Positions 1 to 9,216 of a stretch of 64,000 nt of DNA are shown here, piece by piece. Below the pieces are notes generated by a model that did no database searches, had not been told where the DNA came from, and worked only from the letters and a program-made list of their open reading frames with translations. The position numbers were made by a program, and so were the translations under genes. Positions within the stretch are counted from its first letter, which is position 1. Each line of letters begins with the position of its first letter. The stretch is from Butyricicoccus_A sp963620595 (lineage in GTDB: Bacteria; Bacillota; Clostridia; Oscillospirales; Butyricicoccaceae), in the NCBI GenBank assembly GCA_963620595.1, contig CAVFAY010000001.1:1-64000 (forward strand), read 5' to 3'.

Positions 1-1664
1 CATATACCTACAAAGATAGAGCCGGACAAACGACTGATGGCAAGCAGCTGACAACTAATCAGATTGCGAATATTGCATATACAGGTATTGTTAATCCGTT
101 TAATTTGTCCTATGAGTATGATGCAATTGGCAATGTATCTAAAGTTTCGCAGGGATCGACAGTAGTAGCCGAGTATCAGTATGATAAACTCAATCAGTTG
201 ATTTCAGAAAAGCTGCCACAGCAAAATCTGAAATACATATATACTTACGATACGTCTGGCAATATTCGAACGGTCGAAACAACAAATACCAAAACGAATA
301 AGACCACAACGGACGCGTATGAGTATACGGATTCGGATTGGAAAGACCTGCTGACCAGTTACAATGGCACTGCGATTACGTATGATGCTGTAGGCAATCC
401 GCTGAGCTATAACAATGGCACTGCGTGGAAATTCACGTGGGAAAATGCACATGATCTTGCGACAGCCAAGGGCAACGGCAAGTCTATTTCGTATCATTAT
501 GATATGGATGGCGTGCGCGATAGCAAGACGGTAGACGGCGTGAAGCATGAGTATATCACGCAGGGCGGTAACGTCACATTAGAACGCTGGAACGATGGCG
601 AAGAAAAGAGCCTTGAGTTCATTTATGATAATGGTGGCGCACCGTATAGTGTCATTTATTCTCGTGGTAACGAAGTAGATACGTATTATTATATCCTGAA
701 CCAGCAGGGCGATGTCATTCGTATTGTTGATACTTCCGGCAAGACTGTTGCAGAGTATACCTATAACGGCTGGGGTGAAATCCTCAATGTCTCCAATGCA
801 AAGGGTTCCGAAATCGGCACTATTAACCCAATTCTCTATCGTGGTTATTATTATGATTCTGAACTGAATATGTATTATCTCCAGAGCCGGTACTATGATC
901 CGGTGATGAAGAGGATGATCGCATCAGATGATGAGAGCTTGACAACTGGTGCAACATTGAATAATAATAATCTGTTTGCTTATTGTGATAATAATCCTGT
1001 TATGCGTGCGGATGGGCAGGGAGAATTTTGGCACATTGTAATAGCATTTGCGATAGGATCGGGAGTAGAAGCATTAACTGAACACCTTGCAGGTGAACAA
1101 CTTGACTGTGAGTCGATCATATTGTCGGGATTTTCCTGTAGTATTGCTACGGCGTTTGGACCAATTAGTGGAGCTGTAGAAGGAACAAGTATTGCTGCTG
1201 GTTTTGCTCGTTATGTTGTAGACGTTGGAGTGGGAGTAGGAAGTGATATGATGGCATATTCATTTTCAGATGAATCCAAGACTGCAACAAAAAAAGATGT
1301 TGTATCTAAAATAGGTAGTTCAGTTTTTAATAATGGTTTATCAGCTGGCATTTCACGTGCAGCAAGTTCACGTGTAGCAACAAGTCTTGGAAAAAAAGCT
1401 GTAAAAAGTTTGGGCAAAAAAGCAGCAAAGCCTTTAGCAAAAGTTGCAAAGAAGAGTTCGATAATTAGTAAAGTAAAAACTAAATTTAATCGAGTAAAAT
1501 CGAAAGCTTCAGCATTAAAAACAAAAGTTAGTAATTTCTGTAACAAGCATAAGATTGACGTCAAGGGTCATATCTCTGCCTTTTCTGTAAATTGTGCTGT
1601 AAAATGGAAAGAAATAAAGCGTAATTTTAAAAGAAAATGGAAACGATGGATGAAGAGGAGATGA
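1..1664 (+). CDS. Rhs/YD-repeat protein, 3' portion, with variable C-terminal tail (partial at window edge)
   Basis: The reading frame is open from base 3, so the gene starts before the window; the TTG at 105 is probably internal. Up to about base 1020 the protein is built of YD-type repeats (YEYDAIGN, YQYDKLNQL, YTYDTSGN, ITYDAVGNP) and ends in the classical Rhs core boundary: LQSRYYDPVMKRMIASDD followed by NLFAYCDNNPV. Rhs cores form a shell around a C-terminal toxin. After the core comes a roughly 215-residue tail of another character: two hydrophobic Ala/Gly-rich stretches, then a very basic end with many Lys/Arg that finishes WKRWMKRR. I do not recognise the tail as a known toxin fold; it may act on membranes or nucleic acid, or be only a retained core end. 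The next gene follows after 7 bases. Rhs identity is secure; tail function is unknown. Confidence 0.9.
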   Translation, partial: YTYKDRAGQTTDGKQLTTNQIANIAYTGIVNPFNLSYEYDAIGNVSKVSQGSTVVAEYQYDKLNQLISEKLPQQNLKYIYTYDTSGNIRTVETTNTKTNKTTTDAYEYTDSDWKDLLTSYNGTAITYDAVGNPLSYNNGTAWKFTWENAHDLATAKGNGKSISYHYDMDGVRDSKTVDGVKHEYITQGGNVTLERWNDGEEKSLEFIYDNGGAPYSVIYSRGNEVDTYYYILNQQGDVIRIVDTSGKTVAEYTYNGWGEILNVSNAKGSEIGTINPILYRGYYYDSELNMYYLQSRYYDPVMKRMIASDDESLTTGATLNNNNLFAYCDNNPVMRADGQGEFWHIVIAFAIGSGVEALTEHLAGEQLDCESIILSGFSCSIATAFGPISGAVEGTSIAAGFARYVVDVGVGVGSDMMAYSFSDESKTATKKDVVSKIGSSVFNNGLSAGISRAASSRVATSLGKKAVKSLGKKAAKPLAKVAKKSSIISKVKTKFNRVKSKASALKTKVSNFCNKHKIDVKGHISAFSVNCAVKWKEIKRNFKRKWKRWMKRR

Positions 1665-1671
1665 ATATAGT

Positions 1672-2475
1672 GTGGAAAATAATGGAAAGATCATTAGATC
1701 TATCTTATTAGAACGTAGTTCTACGTTTATTCTGTTTATTGTTTATTTTTCCATTGCTATTCTTTTTAATCCTAGAGGAGAAATGAATCCTATCATTCCA
1801 TATAAGCATGCTATGGCTGTTATGATTCAAAATGTTGCACCATATGGTATTCTTATAGAGTGTAAGGCAATCTTGGATGTATTATTAGATTTTAGCTTTC
1901 GTTGTTCAACAATTGAAAAAACAATGATAATTGGTACTTGTGGTTATGGGGTGAAAGATAATATTTTCAACAAAGGTCAGCATGACTACTTATATCGAAA
2001 CATTGGTTTTTTTTATTATATAGAGCGTATCTTAGAAATTACACATATCTACGAGGTAATTTGGTTAGATAGACGATTGACAGATTTTGATTGTGAACCT
2101 GCACATACTTATCGTATCAAGATGTTAAGATTCAGCCATCTTATTATTCATATAGAAGAAATCAAAGATGCGAAATCTATGCAAGCACAGATAGATGATG
2201 CGATGGGTCAAGTTGAACAACAAAAGTTTGCTCTTGAGTATACTCAAGAGCAGCGATATAAAAAACAAAAAAAGCTGGCTATTTTATATCAAAAATATGC
2301 GGATGCAACAGAAGAACGCCAAAAAGAAACTTATCTTGATTATATTGCAGATGTCAAAAAAGAAATCGAAGCATTGGATCAACAGTTAGCAGAACAGATC
2401 AAAACGCAACAGTATCATGAACAACGTCAGAAGTTGTTAGAAGACGAAATAGGTCAGATGAAAACAAAGGAGTAG
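1672..2475 (+). CDS. Hypothetical protein with C-terminal coiled coil, candidate Rhs immunity/partner
   Basis: GTG start chosen because GAGGAG lies about 11 bases upstream; 267 aa. The N-terminal part has one hydrophobic segment near residues 13-30 (FILFIVYFSIAILF) and a mixed globular region. From about residue 170 to the end the sequence is a Gln/Lys/Glu-rich helix (DDAMGQVEQQKFALEYTQEQ and onward) that reads as a long coiled coil. It begins 7 bases after the Rhs gene and ends 6 bases before the next gene, so the three look co-transcribed. Immunity genes usually sit in this position, but the family is unknown to me and the immunity role is inference from position only. Confidence 0.7.
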   Translation: MENNGKIIRSILLERSSTFILFIVYFSIAILFNPRGEMNPIIPYKHAMAVMIQNVAPYGILIECKAILDVLLDFSFRCSTIEKTMIIGTCGYGVKDNIFNKGQHDYLYRNIGFFYYIERILEITHIYEVIWLDRRLTDFDCEPAHTYRIKMLRFSHLIIHIEEIKDAKSMQAQIDDAMGQVEQQKFALEYTQEQRYKKQKKLAILYQKYADATEERQKETYLDYIADVKKEIEALDQQLAEQIKTQQYHEQRQKLLEDEIGQMKTKE

Positions 2476-2481
2476 ATAATC

Positions 2482-2715
2482 ATGGAAACTAAGAAGAGTG
2501 CAACTGCGGCATTAGTCGTAGCAATTATTGGGTTGATTTTATCTTTGCTGTTCGCTTTAGGCGGATTGGTATTGAGCATTATCGGTATTGTTCTGGCTGC
2601 GAAGGCGAAAGCACAGCAGTGGAGCAAGGCAAATGCCGCGCTGGTGATTTCTATCATCGGTCTGGTGCTTGCTGTACTGAATATGGTGGTTGGTGCTGTT
2701 TTGGCAGTAGCTTAA
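2482..2715 (+). CDS. Small membrane protein, DUF4190-like
   Basis: 77 aa with AAGGAG a few bases before the ATG. Two similar hydrophobic hairpin segments are visible, residues about 8-40 and 51-77, separated by KAKAQQWSKANA; both halves carry the pattern ALV-x-IIGL, typical of DUF4190 and related two-helix Gly/Ala-rich membrane proteins. Such proteins are often found next to zinc-ribbon or secreted proteins and have no assigned reaction. It is the last gene of the Rhs-linked cluster and is followed by a strong hairpin terminator. Confidence 0.75.
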   Translation: METKKSATAALVVAIIGLILSLLFALGGLVLSIIGIVLAAKAKAQQWSKANAALVISIIGLVLAVLNMVVGAVLAVA

Positions 2716-2784
2716 CAAAAAACAGAGAGATAAAATGATATAACGGAAAAGAGAAGCAGCTGCGTGGGGGCTTCTCACAAAACA

Positions 2785-2811
2785 GGCGGCCGCTTAAAAG
2801 CGGTCGCCTTT
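2785..2811 (+). terminator. Rho-independent terminator after the Rhs cluster
   Basis: An 11-bp stem (2785-2795 with 2798-2808, one G-T wobble) with a tight AA loop is followed by TTT. A second small inverted repeat (GAGAAGC/GCTTCTC, about 2752-2776) precedes it. The stem is flanked by A and T runs, so it may also stop the minus-strand operon that ends at 2883. Confidence 0.75.
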
Positions 2812-2882
2812 AATAAAAATCAATACCTTCTTGAAGAAGGAAAACGCCTGTAATGTCCCTTATAGAACTGGTCACTTACAAA

Positions 2883-5195
2883 CTAGTTGTGAAATATTCT
2901 GCACATTGCAGTGTTGAACGTGGAATATAACAGGGTAATAACTGAGATTATTCCAATTGTAATTGGAATAATAATGGTATATGGATTAACATACATGTAC
3001 TGATTCCCTGATATAAAAATATTAAATGTACATGCATTTAATTGGGTGATGCCAAGTAGTGCTGAAAATATTGGAAAAATAAATATTAACAGACCAACAA
3101 AAATCGCTTTTGCTGCATTTTTCATGAATGTGGACAACAAGAGAAAAAGCATTACTATGCAGACATATACGACAAAGCGGACTATATATACCGTAACATA
3201 ATATTGATATAGCGGCATAGATCCGAACGTTGCAAGAGAAGGAATGTTAATACATGCACTAGAAGGTGATGGAAGCCCATAGGTATATACAGTGCATAAA
3301 AAATCGGATAGATAAACGATTGAATATAACAGTAAAGATAAAACAAAAGCCAGTTTAATTTTTGCTAATATTAACTGTTTCCTACCGTTCTTTAGCGTAG
3401 ACAAAAGTGTAATCATCTTACTTGTATATTCCATAGAAAAAATGGGGGAAAATAAAAGCACAGACATTGTTAATAGAATGATAGCGTGAAGCTGGTCAGT
3501 TTTATTTCCAGAATAAGTATTAGCACTGAGATATTCATATCCGCCTTCATAAATGAATTTAGCAGAATCTTTATCAAGACCATCTAAATATTCTAAACGT
3601 TGCTTTACCAGGGAGAATGCTTCTTGGTCTCTAGTCTGATCAGACACCAATTGTTGAACTGCATACCATTCTTGTTCAGTAATGGTATGATTATTATATT
3701 TTTCTTTTGATTCTGCAAGCATAGTAAAATAAGCGTTCAAGTGCTCATCTTTTTCCTTGATCCAATTACGTTTTTCTTCTGTTACGGGACCGTTGAGTTG
3801 TTCCATATAGGTTTTATAGATCTTTTCTTGATAAGAAAGAGTGGGCTTTTGATTTATCATAATAAAGGTTTGAAATATGAAGAATGCAACAAGTAACAAA
3901 GCTCCTTTCTGAAGAATTAAATTTTTGTAAGCTTCATACGTGAAAATATTCCAAATCTTTTTTGAGTGTGGCATCGTGCGCTGATGTTTCTCTTTAGAGT
4001 GTGAGATTAACAAATAAGTTGGTTTGGAGTGGGTGATTAATAGAACTATGAATAAAATGTCAAAAATTACACAAAAAACAGCAAACATCCATTGTGCTGA
4101 GATTGGATACCCAAAAATATTTACGTTAAAATAATATGATAATAATTTATTTACAGAAAGAGCAGGGATAAGATTGCAATACTTTAGAAAAGAAATCGGG
4201 GAGTTACCATCAATGAAATAGTATAAACCATATGAAAAAACAAAATAAATCGTAGAAATTAAACCAAGAAGAGGTAATTGATCTATTCTGGAAGCAATAT
4301 ATAATAGACCAACAGCAATGCTAAAAAAAAGAATCGCTTTCATAAAAGTGAACAGAATCCAATATTCTTGAATAGATAGAAAAAGTCCGCAACTATCAAA
4401 TCCGTTAACAGATTGAATTGGAGCTGAAAACTGAATTGCTCCATATTTGTGTTGTGTAATAATTAAATTACATCCCCAGAATAGGAAATTAATAAAGATA
4501 CTATTACATAAAAGTACGAAAACTTTAGATAGCATGAAATGCGCACGACCATGATACATCGTTAATTGCAGAGAAAACAAGCCCTGCTCTCGTTCATAAA
4601 TTACCAAATAATATATTTCTATGAACAGAATAAGCAAAATAAGGAAATCTGTTGAAGGAGAATTTATTGCTTCAGAAAAGGATCTAGAATTTACAAAAGA
4701 AGGTCTTACGTCAGATAAATTTTGAAAAACTTGTATAGTCTTTTGGGAACTTTTTTGCTCATATGGATTTGATTGGGAAAAAATAGAAATTGATTGATCG
4801 TTATGACTTTGTATGATTTGTTCTACATATTGTGGATAGTTATTTATCGTTGATATTTGTTCATTTAGTTCTGAAATGAGTTGATATTCTGTCCAAATGT
4901 CATCGGAAAAAAGAAAATCATCGTAAGAATCTGGAGTAGACTCATCATCATTTGATACGTTCGTTTGGAAAAGAGTGGAGTTTAATTGCTTATATAAGGT
5001 TGAAATTTCGTTTGAGGTGTTTTTCGATTCATCTGAAAAGTAAGTATATGCTTTCTTATATACAGCAGGCGAAATGCCTGTATCTGGATCAGAAGAATAG
5101 ATTAACACAGTATTCAACATCAAAATAGACAATGTTAAAAACAGGATAAGTGGGGTTTTGATGAGCTTAAGATACTCATTCTGAAATATTTTCAT
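2883..5195 (-). CDS. Large duplicated ABC transporter permease
   Basis: 770 aa from the ATG at 5195 (MKIFQNEYLKL), chosen because a GGAGAGGAAGG site lies upstream; an in-frame start at 5234 lacks one. The protein is two similar halves. Each begins with a short cytoplasmic segment and a membrane helix (LILFLTLSILMLNTVLIYSS; ALLLVAFFIFQTFIMI), then a 130-150 residue polar extracytoplasmic domain, then a block of five to six membrane helices. This is an ABC-2-like fold duplicated in one chain. Its start overlaps the ATPase gene by 20 bp, so the two are translationally coupled. Large permeases of this kind accompany lactococcin-972-type bacteriocin genes, where they are linked to immunity or export; that assignment here is inference. 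Confidence 0.8.
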   Translation of the reverse strand: MKIFQNEYLKLIKTPLILFLTLSILMLNTVLIYSSDPDTGISPAVYKKAYTYFSDESKNTSNEISTLYKQLNSTLFQTNVSNDDESTPDSYDDFLFSDDIWTEYQLISELNEQISTINNYPQYVEQIIQSHNDQSISIFSQSNPYEQKSSQKTIQVFQNLSDVRPSFVNSRSFSEAINSPSTDFLILLILFIEIYYLVIYEREQGLFSLQLTMYHGRAHFMLSKVFVLLCNSIFINFLFWGCNLIITQHKYGAIQFSAPIQSVNGFDSCGLFLSIQEYWILFTFMKAILFFSIAVGLLYIASRIDQLPLLGLISTIYFVFSYGLYYFIDGNSPISFLKYCNLIPALSVNKLLSYYFNVNIFGYPISAQWMFAVFCVIFDILFIVLLITHSKPTYLLISHSKEKHQRTMPHSKKIWNIFTYEAYKNLILQKGALLLVAFFIFQTFIMINQKPTLSYQEKIYKTYMEQLNGPVTEEKRNWIKEKDEHLNAYFTMLAESKEKYNNHTITEQEWYAVQQLVSDQTRDQEAFSLVKQRLEYLDGLDKDSAKFIYEGGYEYLSANTYSGNKTDQLHAIILLTMSVLLFSPIFSMEYTSKMITLLSTLKNGRKQLILAKIKLAFVLSLLLYSIVYLSDFLCTVYTYGLPSPSSACINIPSLATFGSMPLYQYYVTVYIVRFVVYVCIVMLFLLLSTFMKNAAKAIFVGLLIFIFPIFSALLGITQLNACTFNIFISGNQYMYVNPYTIIIPITIGIISVITLLYSTFNTAMCRIFHN

Positions 5196-5934
5196 GTGCC
5201 GAACCTTCCTCTCCGAAATAATGAAGATATACATCCTCTAAGTCAATATCACGACCGTAAACAGGAATTCCCTGCTTTAACTTTTGTGGTGTATTTTTAG
5301 CAATAAGATGACCGTTCTTCATCAGTATGATTTCTCGTGCTATCTTTTCTATATCAGAGACAACATGGGTAGCTAAAATCACAATTTTTTCCTGAGCAAT
5401 ATTAGCTATCATCGTTCGAATACGAATACGTTCTTGCGGATCAAGACCGGCTGTAGGTTCATCCAGAACTAAAATATCGGGATTGTTTAAGATAGATTGT
5501 GCAATTAGCAATCGTTGTTTCATACCTCCCGAGTAACTTCCAATACGTTTGTCTATATGCTCGCGCATATTCACCATATCGATGCAACGTTCAACAGCTG
5601 ATTTTGTTTCTTTCTTGTTCATTCCCTTTAGAGCGGCAACATACAACAAGAAACGGTAACCGGTAAATTGTGAGTATAGACCTTGTTGCTGTGGCATAAA
5701 GCCGATAATATCACGAAAAAATGATTTTCCTCCCAAAATGTCTTTTCCGTCGTATGTGATAGATCCTGATGTTGGCATACAATTTCCAACGATAATGTTC
5801 ATTAGAGTGCTTTTTCCTGCACCATTGGGACCAAGTAATCCATAAACTCCAGGCGTAAGTTCCATGGTAACATGGTCTAAAGCCTTTTTTTTACCATAAT
5901 TTTTGCAGATGTCCTGAATGACCAATTTTTTCAT
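5176..5934 (-). CDS. ABC transporter ATP-binding protein
   Basis: 252 aa; the ATG at 5934 is preceded by GAAGGGAGATA, so the in-frame codon at 5970 was not used. All nucleotide-binding motifs are visible: Walker A GPNGAGKST (residues 35-43), signature SYSGGMKQRL, Walker B ILVLDEPTAGLD, and the switch His in LATHVVS. The sequence resembles the single-domain exporter ATPases that pair with ABC-2 permeases. Its stop lies inside the start of the duplicated permease gene, its obvious partner. A 92-bp gap upstream (5935-6026) contains a perfect ACGTTAACGT palindrome at 5972-5981, so this pair may have its own control. Confidence 0.92.
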   Translation of the reverse strand: MKKLVIQDICKNYGKKKALDHVTMELTPGVYGLLGPNGAGKSTLMNIIVGNCMPTSGSITYDGKDILGGKSFFRDIIGFMPQQQGLYSQFTGYRFLLYVAALKGMNKKETKSAVERCIDMVNMREHIDKRIGSYSGGMKQRLLIAQSILNNPDILVLDEPTAGLDPQERIRIRTMIANIAQEKIVILATHVVSDIEKIAREIILMKNGHLIAKNTPQKLKQGIPVYGRDIDLEDVYLHYFGEEGSAHENISE

Positions 5935-6026
5935 GATATATCTCCCTTCAAAAAACAAGCTATTCACCAACGTTAACGTACAAGATTTATGTCAACATAC
6001 GGCAAATAGCCTGTTATATATTTAAA

Positions 6027-7184
6027 TTACCATATCAATTTGACAAATTGTTCTCTACCATTATATAAATCTTCTTTTGAGATTAAGCAAGGAGCAGCAT
6101 TGTCACTGAGTGGCACACCATAATAATATGCACCAAACTCTTGGAAACAGCGGAAATTATTCAAAATAGTTCCCGTAATAGGCTGTGTATGCTGAGAGTT
6201 TATATCATATCGTACATAACCTTTTTCTGTATTTAGAATAATATTTTGACCAATAGATGCTGGGGGAGTAGAGCTTGTACCGATTTGTGTTTCAGATGCA
6301 TTTTTGCCAGAAATTTGATATATAGTATAACTCTGGGAACGTTGAGGATCATTTTTCGCATATAACAATTGATCCTCAAAAGCATAAGCAGAGGAAACTC
6401 CCTCTGGCAAGTGAATAATTTCCTGATAAGATGCCGCTTGTGTGTCATAAGAGAAAAACTGTGTATGAATTTTTGCATCGGCATAGTTGGTACCAGTAAA
6501 TTCTTTTTCAAAGTATGTTCGCTCTAAATAGATTGTATGTTCACTAGATCCAATCACATGCAAATCGGCATTATAAGATGTTTCTGATTCTGTCAAGTTT
6601 TCACATTTTCCGGTGTTTAAATTGATACTTGTAAACCAAGTGTCCGTTTTTGCAGAGTTTGTTCCTGCGTTTGGTGAATTGCTGTCATTCATTTGAGCTT
6701 GGCTAATGCCAAGGTAAAGAATATTATCTTGCACAACGAAAGAAGGAACTGTTGTTCCTGATGGTACTTTACAGAGCAGTTTTTGCTGAGAACGATCTAA
6801 CTGAGAGGAATACAGCCGACTTTCAGCTTCTGATGGATCAACGGATAGAATATATAATGTATTATTTGCTACAAACCCAGCACAAAGACCGTTACCCAAA
6901 TAACCGTTACATTTTTGCTCATCAGGTGTACTTTCGTCCCAGACTTCATGCGTACAGTTCTGTTTGCTACACACGAGAACGTCTTTTTTACTTTCATAAT
7001 CATAAAAATAGAGAAAATTGGAACTATTCGCATGATAAATTCCTGTCTCCGTTGCGAATGCAGTTCCCATGCTTTCATCGTAATAATCCGAAGAAACAGA
7101 TGAACTTGATGTGTTCTTCTCTGCACAGGAAGTTAAAAAGACTGCTGTGCAGAGAAGAAAAAGAATACTTCTTTTTTTAATCAC
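6027..7184 (-). CDS. Lipoprotein, beta-propeller-like
   Basis: 385 aa with a GTG start that overlaps the upstream stop by four bases (GTGA), a sign of coupled translation. A lipoprotein signal peptide ends in the lipobox LTSC at residues 17-20. The mature part begins with a Ser-rich linker, has a cysteine motif CSKQNCTHEVWDE and then repeats of short beta-strand patterns such as DNILYLGIS, EDQLLYAKND and GAYYYGVPLS, which suggests a blade-like surface protein of the DUF5050/propeller type. It probably sits on the outer face of the membrane next to the solute-binding lipoprotein encoded just upstream. Ligand unknown. Confidence 0.75.
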   Translation of the reverse strand: MIKKRSILFLLCTAVFLTSCAEKNTSSSSVSSDYYDESMGTAFATETGIYHANSSNFLYFYDYESKKDVLVCSKQNCTHEVWDESTPDEQKCNGYLGNGLCAGFVANNTLYILSVDPSEAESRLYSSQLDRSQQKLLCKVPSGTTVPSFVVQDNILYLGISQAQMNDSNSPNAGTNSAKTDTWFTSINLNTGKCENLTESETSYNADLHVIGSSEHTIYLERTYFEKEFTGTNYADAKIHTQFFSYDTQAASYQEIIHLPEGVSSAYAFEDQLLYAKNDPQRSQSYTIYQISGKNASETQIGTSSTPPASIGQNIILNTEKGYVRYDINSQHTQPITGTILNNFRCFQEFGAYYYGVPLSDNAAPCLISKEDLYNGREQFVKLIW

Positions 7185-8680
7185 GGTGTGTCACCTCTTT
7201 TCTGCTGAAAGGCAATTAATTGAGATTGCGCTTCAGTAAGAATTTTTGACATTCCAGCGTTATCTATTGTTTTTTGGACAGTTGATAAAGCGGCATCTAC
7301 GTTGCTACAGTCACCATAAAAGAGTGCTTGTACTTCATTGGGAGCGGATGAAAAGTAAAGATTACCTAATGAATCCTGTACAGTGTCTATTTGATCTTGT
7401 ACATCTGTATTATCGAAACGGAAGCCAGCAGGTAATTTTTTTTCAATCTCTGTATATGTTTGACGCATAAGAGATAGTAACGAGGTACCATTTGTTGTTT
7501 GAAGTAGTGCTTTGTTAGAGCAATATGCAGGAAAACCGACAAGAGAATCATTCTCTTGATTGATTAAGTTTGCAATTTCGGTATCTGTATACAATCGAAC
7601 TAAAAAATCAAATGCTTTATCTTTCTTTTTTGACCAAGAAGCGATTCCTGTTCCAGCGTCACCGCCTTCAAATCCACAACAAGGAGAAGAAATATCCGGA
7701 ACAACTATAACGTCCATAGATGTATCTACTCCATTTTTTGTATATTCATATGTCGTTGCATATGCTTGATCGGCATGTTCCGCCGGAACAATAGCATCGC
7801 GGGCAAAAAACGATTGAGCAGGGCTATCTTCAAATTCATCATTAAATTGAATTAACTTCTCTTGTCTAAATTTTTGAACATTGGATAAATATTCACGGAA
7901 TTCTTCTGTATACAACGCGTTCGCCATCGTTCCGTCCGTTTGACAAACTAACAAGGAACAGTTACCAACTTCGCTCCACCAAGTTCGATTAAGTGCATTG
8001 CTAGCGTTGGTGAGATATGGGATGACATTCTCACTATCACGAATTTTTTTAAAAATTTCTTCGTTTTCGAATGGATTAACCGATAGAGAATCTGTTGATA
8101 TTTTATATTTGTCAAGAAGATCTTTATTATATATCGTTCCATGATAATCATATACATATTGTGACAGTTTGTATGTGATACCATCGATTTTTCCCCATTC
8201 CCATTCATCGGGAAGGATGACGTCTGATAGTGATTTCGCTTGTTCTAATTTCAAGTAATCATCAAGTGGTTCCAATAGTCCTTCCTGTACCATTTCTTGA
8301 AATGGATAAATAGTTTTCACAGATTTATTGTCTACTGAAACAGAAGAGGTTGGAGAAATTGAAATTATATCAGCAGCTTTTTTGTTTTCTCTGAGATTTG
8401 ACAGGATTTGCGTTCCATTAAGTTCGTCATCTGTTGTATGATCAATATATTCTCTAATTTCGACGCGATATCCAGTATTTTTTTCTTCTAAAATTTGATT
8501 CAGAGGTGCTTCCCATGCACTTTTGGCACCAGAAACCGGTACTTCCCAGACAATGGTGTTATTTGAGACTGTTTCTTCTTTTTTCGGTTCAACATTGGAG
8601 TTGTTTGTAGAACAACCAGAGAAAAATGTTAACAGAAAAGAAGAAGTTAAAAATATTGATAAAAAGCGAACTAATTTCAT
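7181..8680 (-). CDS. Extracellular solute-binding lipoprotein (family 1-like)
   Basis: 499 aa. The signal peptide ends in the lipobox FSGC, followed by a Ser/Asn/Glu linker. The mature region has the layout of family 1 ABC solute-binding proteins: IVWEVPVS at the first strand, DIISISPTS, a substrate-domain hinge and the late segment AFDFLVRLYTDTEIANLINQ that is common in these proteins. No sugar permease genes lie nearby; the only transport genes in the cluster are the exporter-type ATPase and duplicated permease. The protein may therefore be a sensor or receptor in this module rather than a nutrient binder. The stop overlaps the next gene's GTG start. Confidence 0.8.
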   Translation of the reverse strand: MKLVRFLSIFLTSSFLLTFFSGCSTNNSNVEPKKEETVSNNTIVWEVPVSGAKSAWEAPLNQILEEKNTGYRVEIREYIDHTTDDELNGTQILSNLRENKKAADIISISPTSSVSVDNKSVKTIYPFQEMVQEGLLEPLDDYLKLEQAKSLSDVILPDEWEWGKIDGITYKLSQYVYDYHGTIYNKDLLDKYKISTDSLSVNPFENEEIFKKIRDSENVIPYLTNASNALNRTWWSEVGNCSLLVCQTDGTMANALYTEEFREYLSNVQKFRQEKLIQFNDEFEDSPAQSFFARDAIVPAEHADQAYATTYEYTKNGVDTSMDVIVVPDISSPCCGFEGGDAGTGIASWSKKKDKAFDFLVRLYTDTEIANLINQENDSLVGFPAYCSNKALLQTTNGTSLLSLMRQTYTEIEKKLPAGFRFDNTDVQDQIDTVQDSLGNLYFSSAPNEVQALFYGDCSNVDAALSTVQKTIDNAGMSKILTEAQSQLIAFQQKRGDTP

Positions 8681-8715
8681 GAGAATCCTCCTCTTTTTTT
8701 AGAAGTAATATAATG

Positions 8716-8751
8716 TAATTGCGGATTCACTTTTGTGTGAAATCCGCAATT
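8716..8751 (-). terminator. Stem-loop between the small secreted protein gene and the lipoprotein operon
   Basis: A 14-15 bp stem (8716-8730 with 8736-8751, one bulged A) closed by TTTTG lies between the stop at 8799 and the start at 8680. The tail after it is only weakly T-rich, so it may act as a partial terminator or mRNA stabiliser, giving much small-protein mRNA and less of the downstream ABC genes. Confidence 0.6.
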
Positions 8752-8798
8752 ACTTTTCATTATTCGCTATGTAGCGAGAAGAGAACTATTGACACTAC

Positions 8799-9128
8799 TT
8801 ATACGCTGAGCGTATACGATTTATAAGTCGTAGTTGCTGCACGTGCAGAACCATTACTTGAGGTAGAACCATACCAGTAAGAGGAATAGCTTGTGCCGGA
8901 CGTATACTTGTACTGAATCTTTCCGTTATAAACGTAGGTCAATTTTCCCTTGCCTGAAGGGTAAGAAACGCCAGAAACCTGATGCCATGAGTTGTTGCTT
9001 CCGCGTCCTACAGAAACCTTCGCGCCATCATAATAGCTTGTATTGGTCGCAGCGTTTGCGGATACAGAAGCTCCGACGATTGCCGTTAAGATTAAGGCAG
9101 TTGAAGCCAGTCGTTTCAAATATTTCAT
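8799..9128 (-). CDS. Small secreted Tyr/Ser-rich protein, lactococcin-972-like candidate
   Basis: 109 aa; the ATG at 9128 has AAAGGAGTC upstream and begins a textbook signal peptide (MKYLKRLASTALILTAIV, cleavage after SANA). The mature part of about 82 residues has no Cys and is rich in Tyr, Ser, Gly and Thr, with a central Trp-His (NSWHQVSG) and a second aromatic cluster SSYWYGSTSS near the end. Size, export signal, Trp/Tyr-Gly patterns and the downstream ABC ATPase plus over-700-residue permease fit the lactococcin-972 bacteriocin family, but I cannot confirm the family from sequence alone. It could instead be another small cell-surface protein. Confidence 0.7.
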   Translation of the reverse strand: MKYLKRLASTALILTAIVGASVSANAATNTSYYDGAKVSVGRGSNNSWHQVSGVSYPSGKGKLTYVYNGKIQYKYTSGTSYSSYWYGSTSSNGSARAATTTYKSYTLSV

Positions 9129-9216
9129 AATAAGACTCCTTTCATATCCAGTGCATAGTGATAATAAATATTTCTGAAAGGAAATTCTACAAAAATATTT
9201 TTTAATGTTGCTGAGG

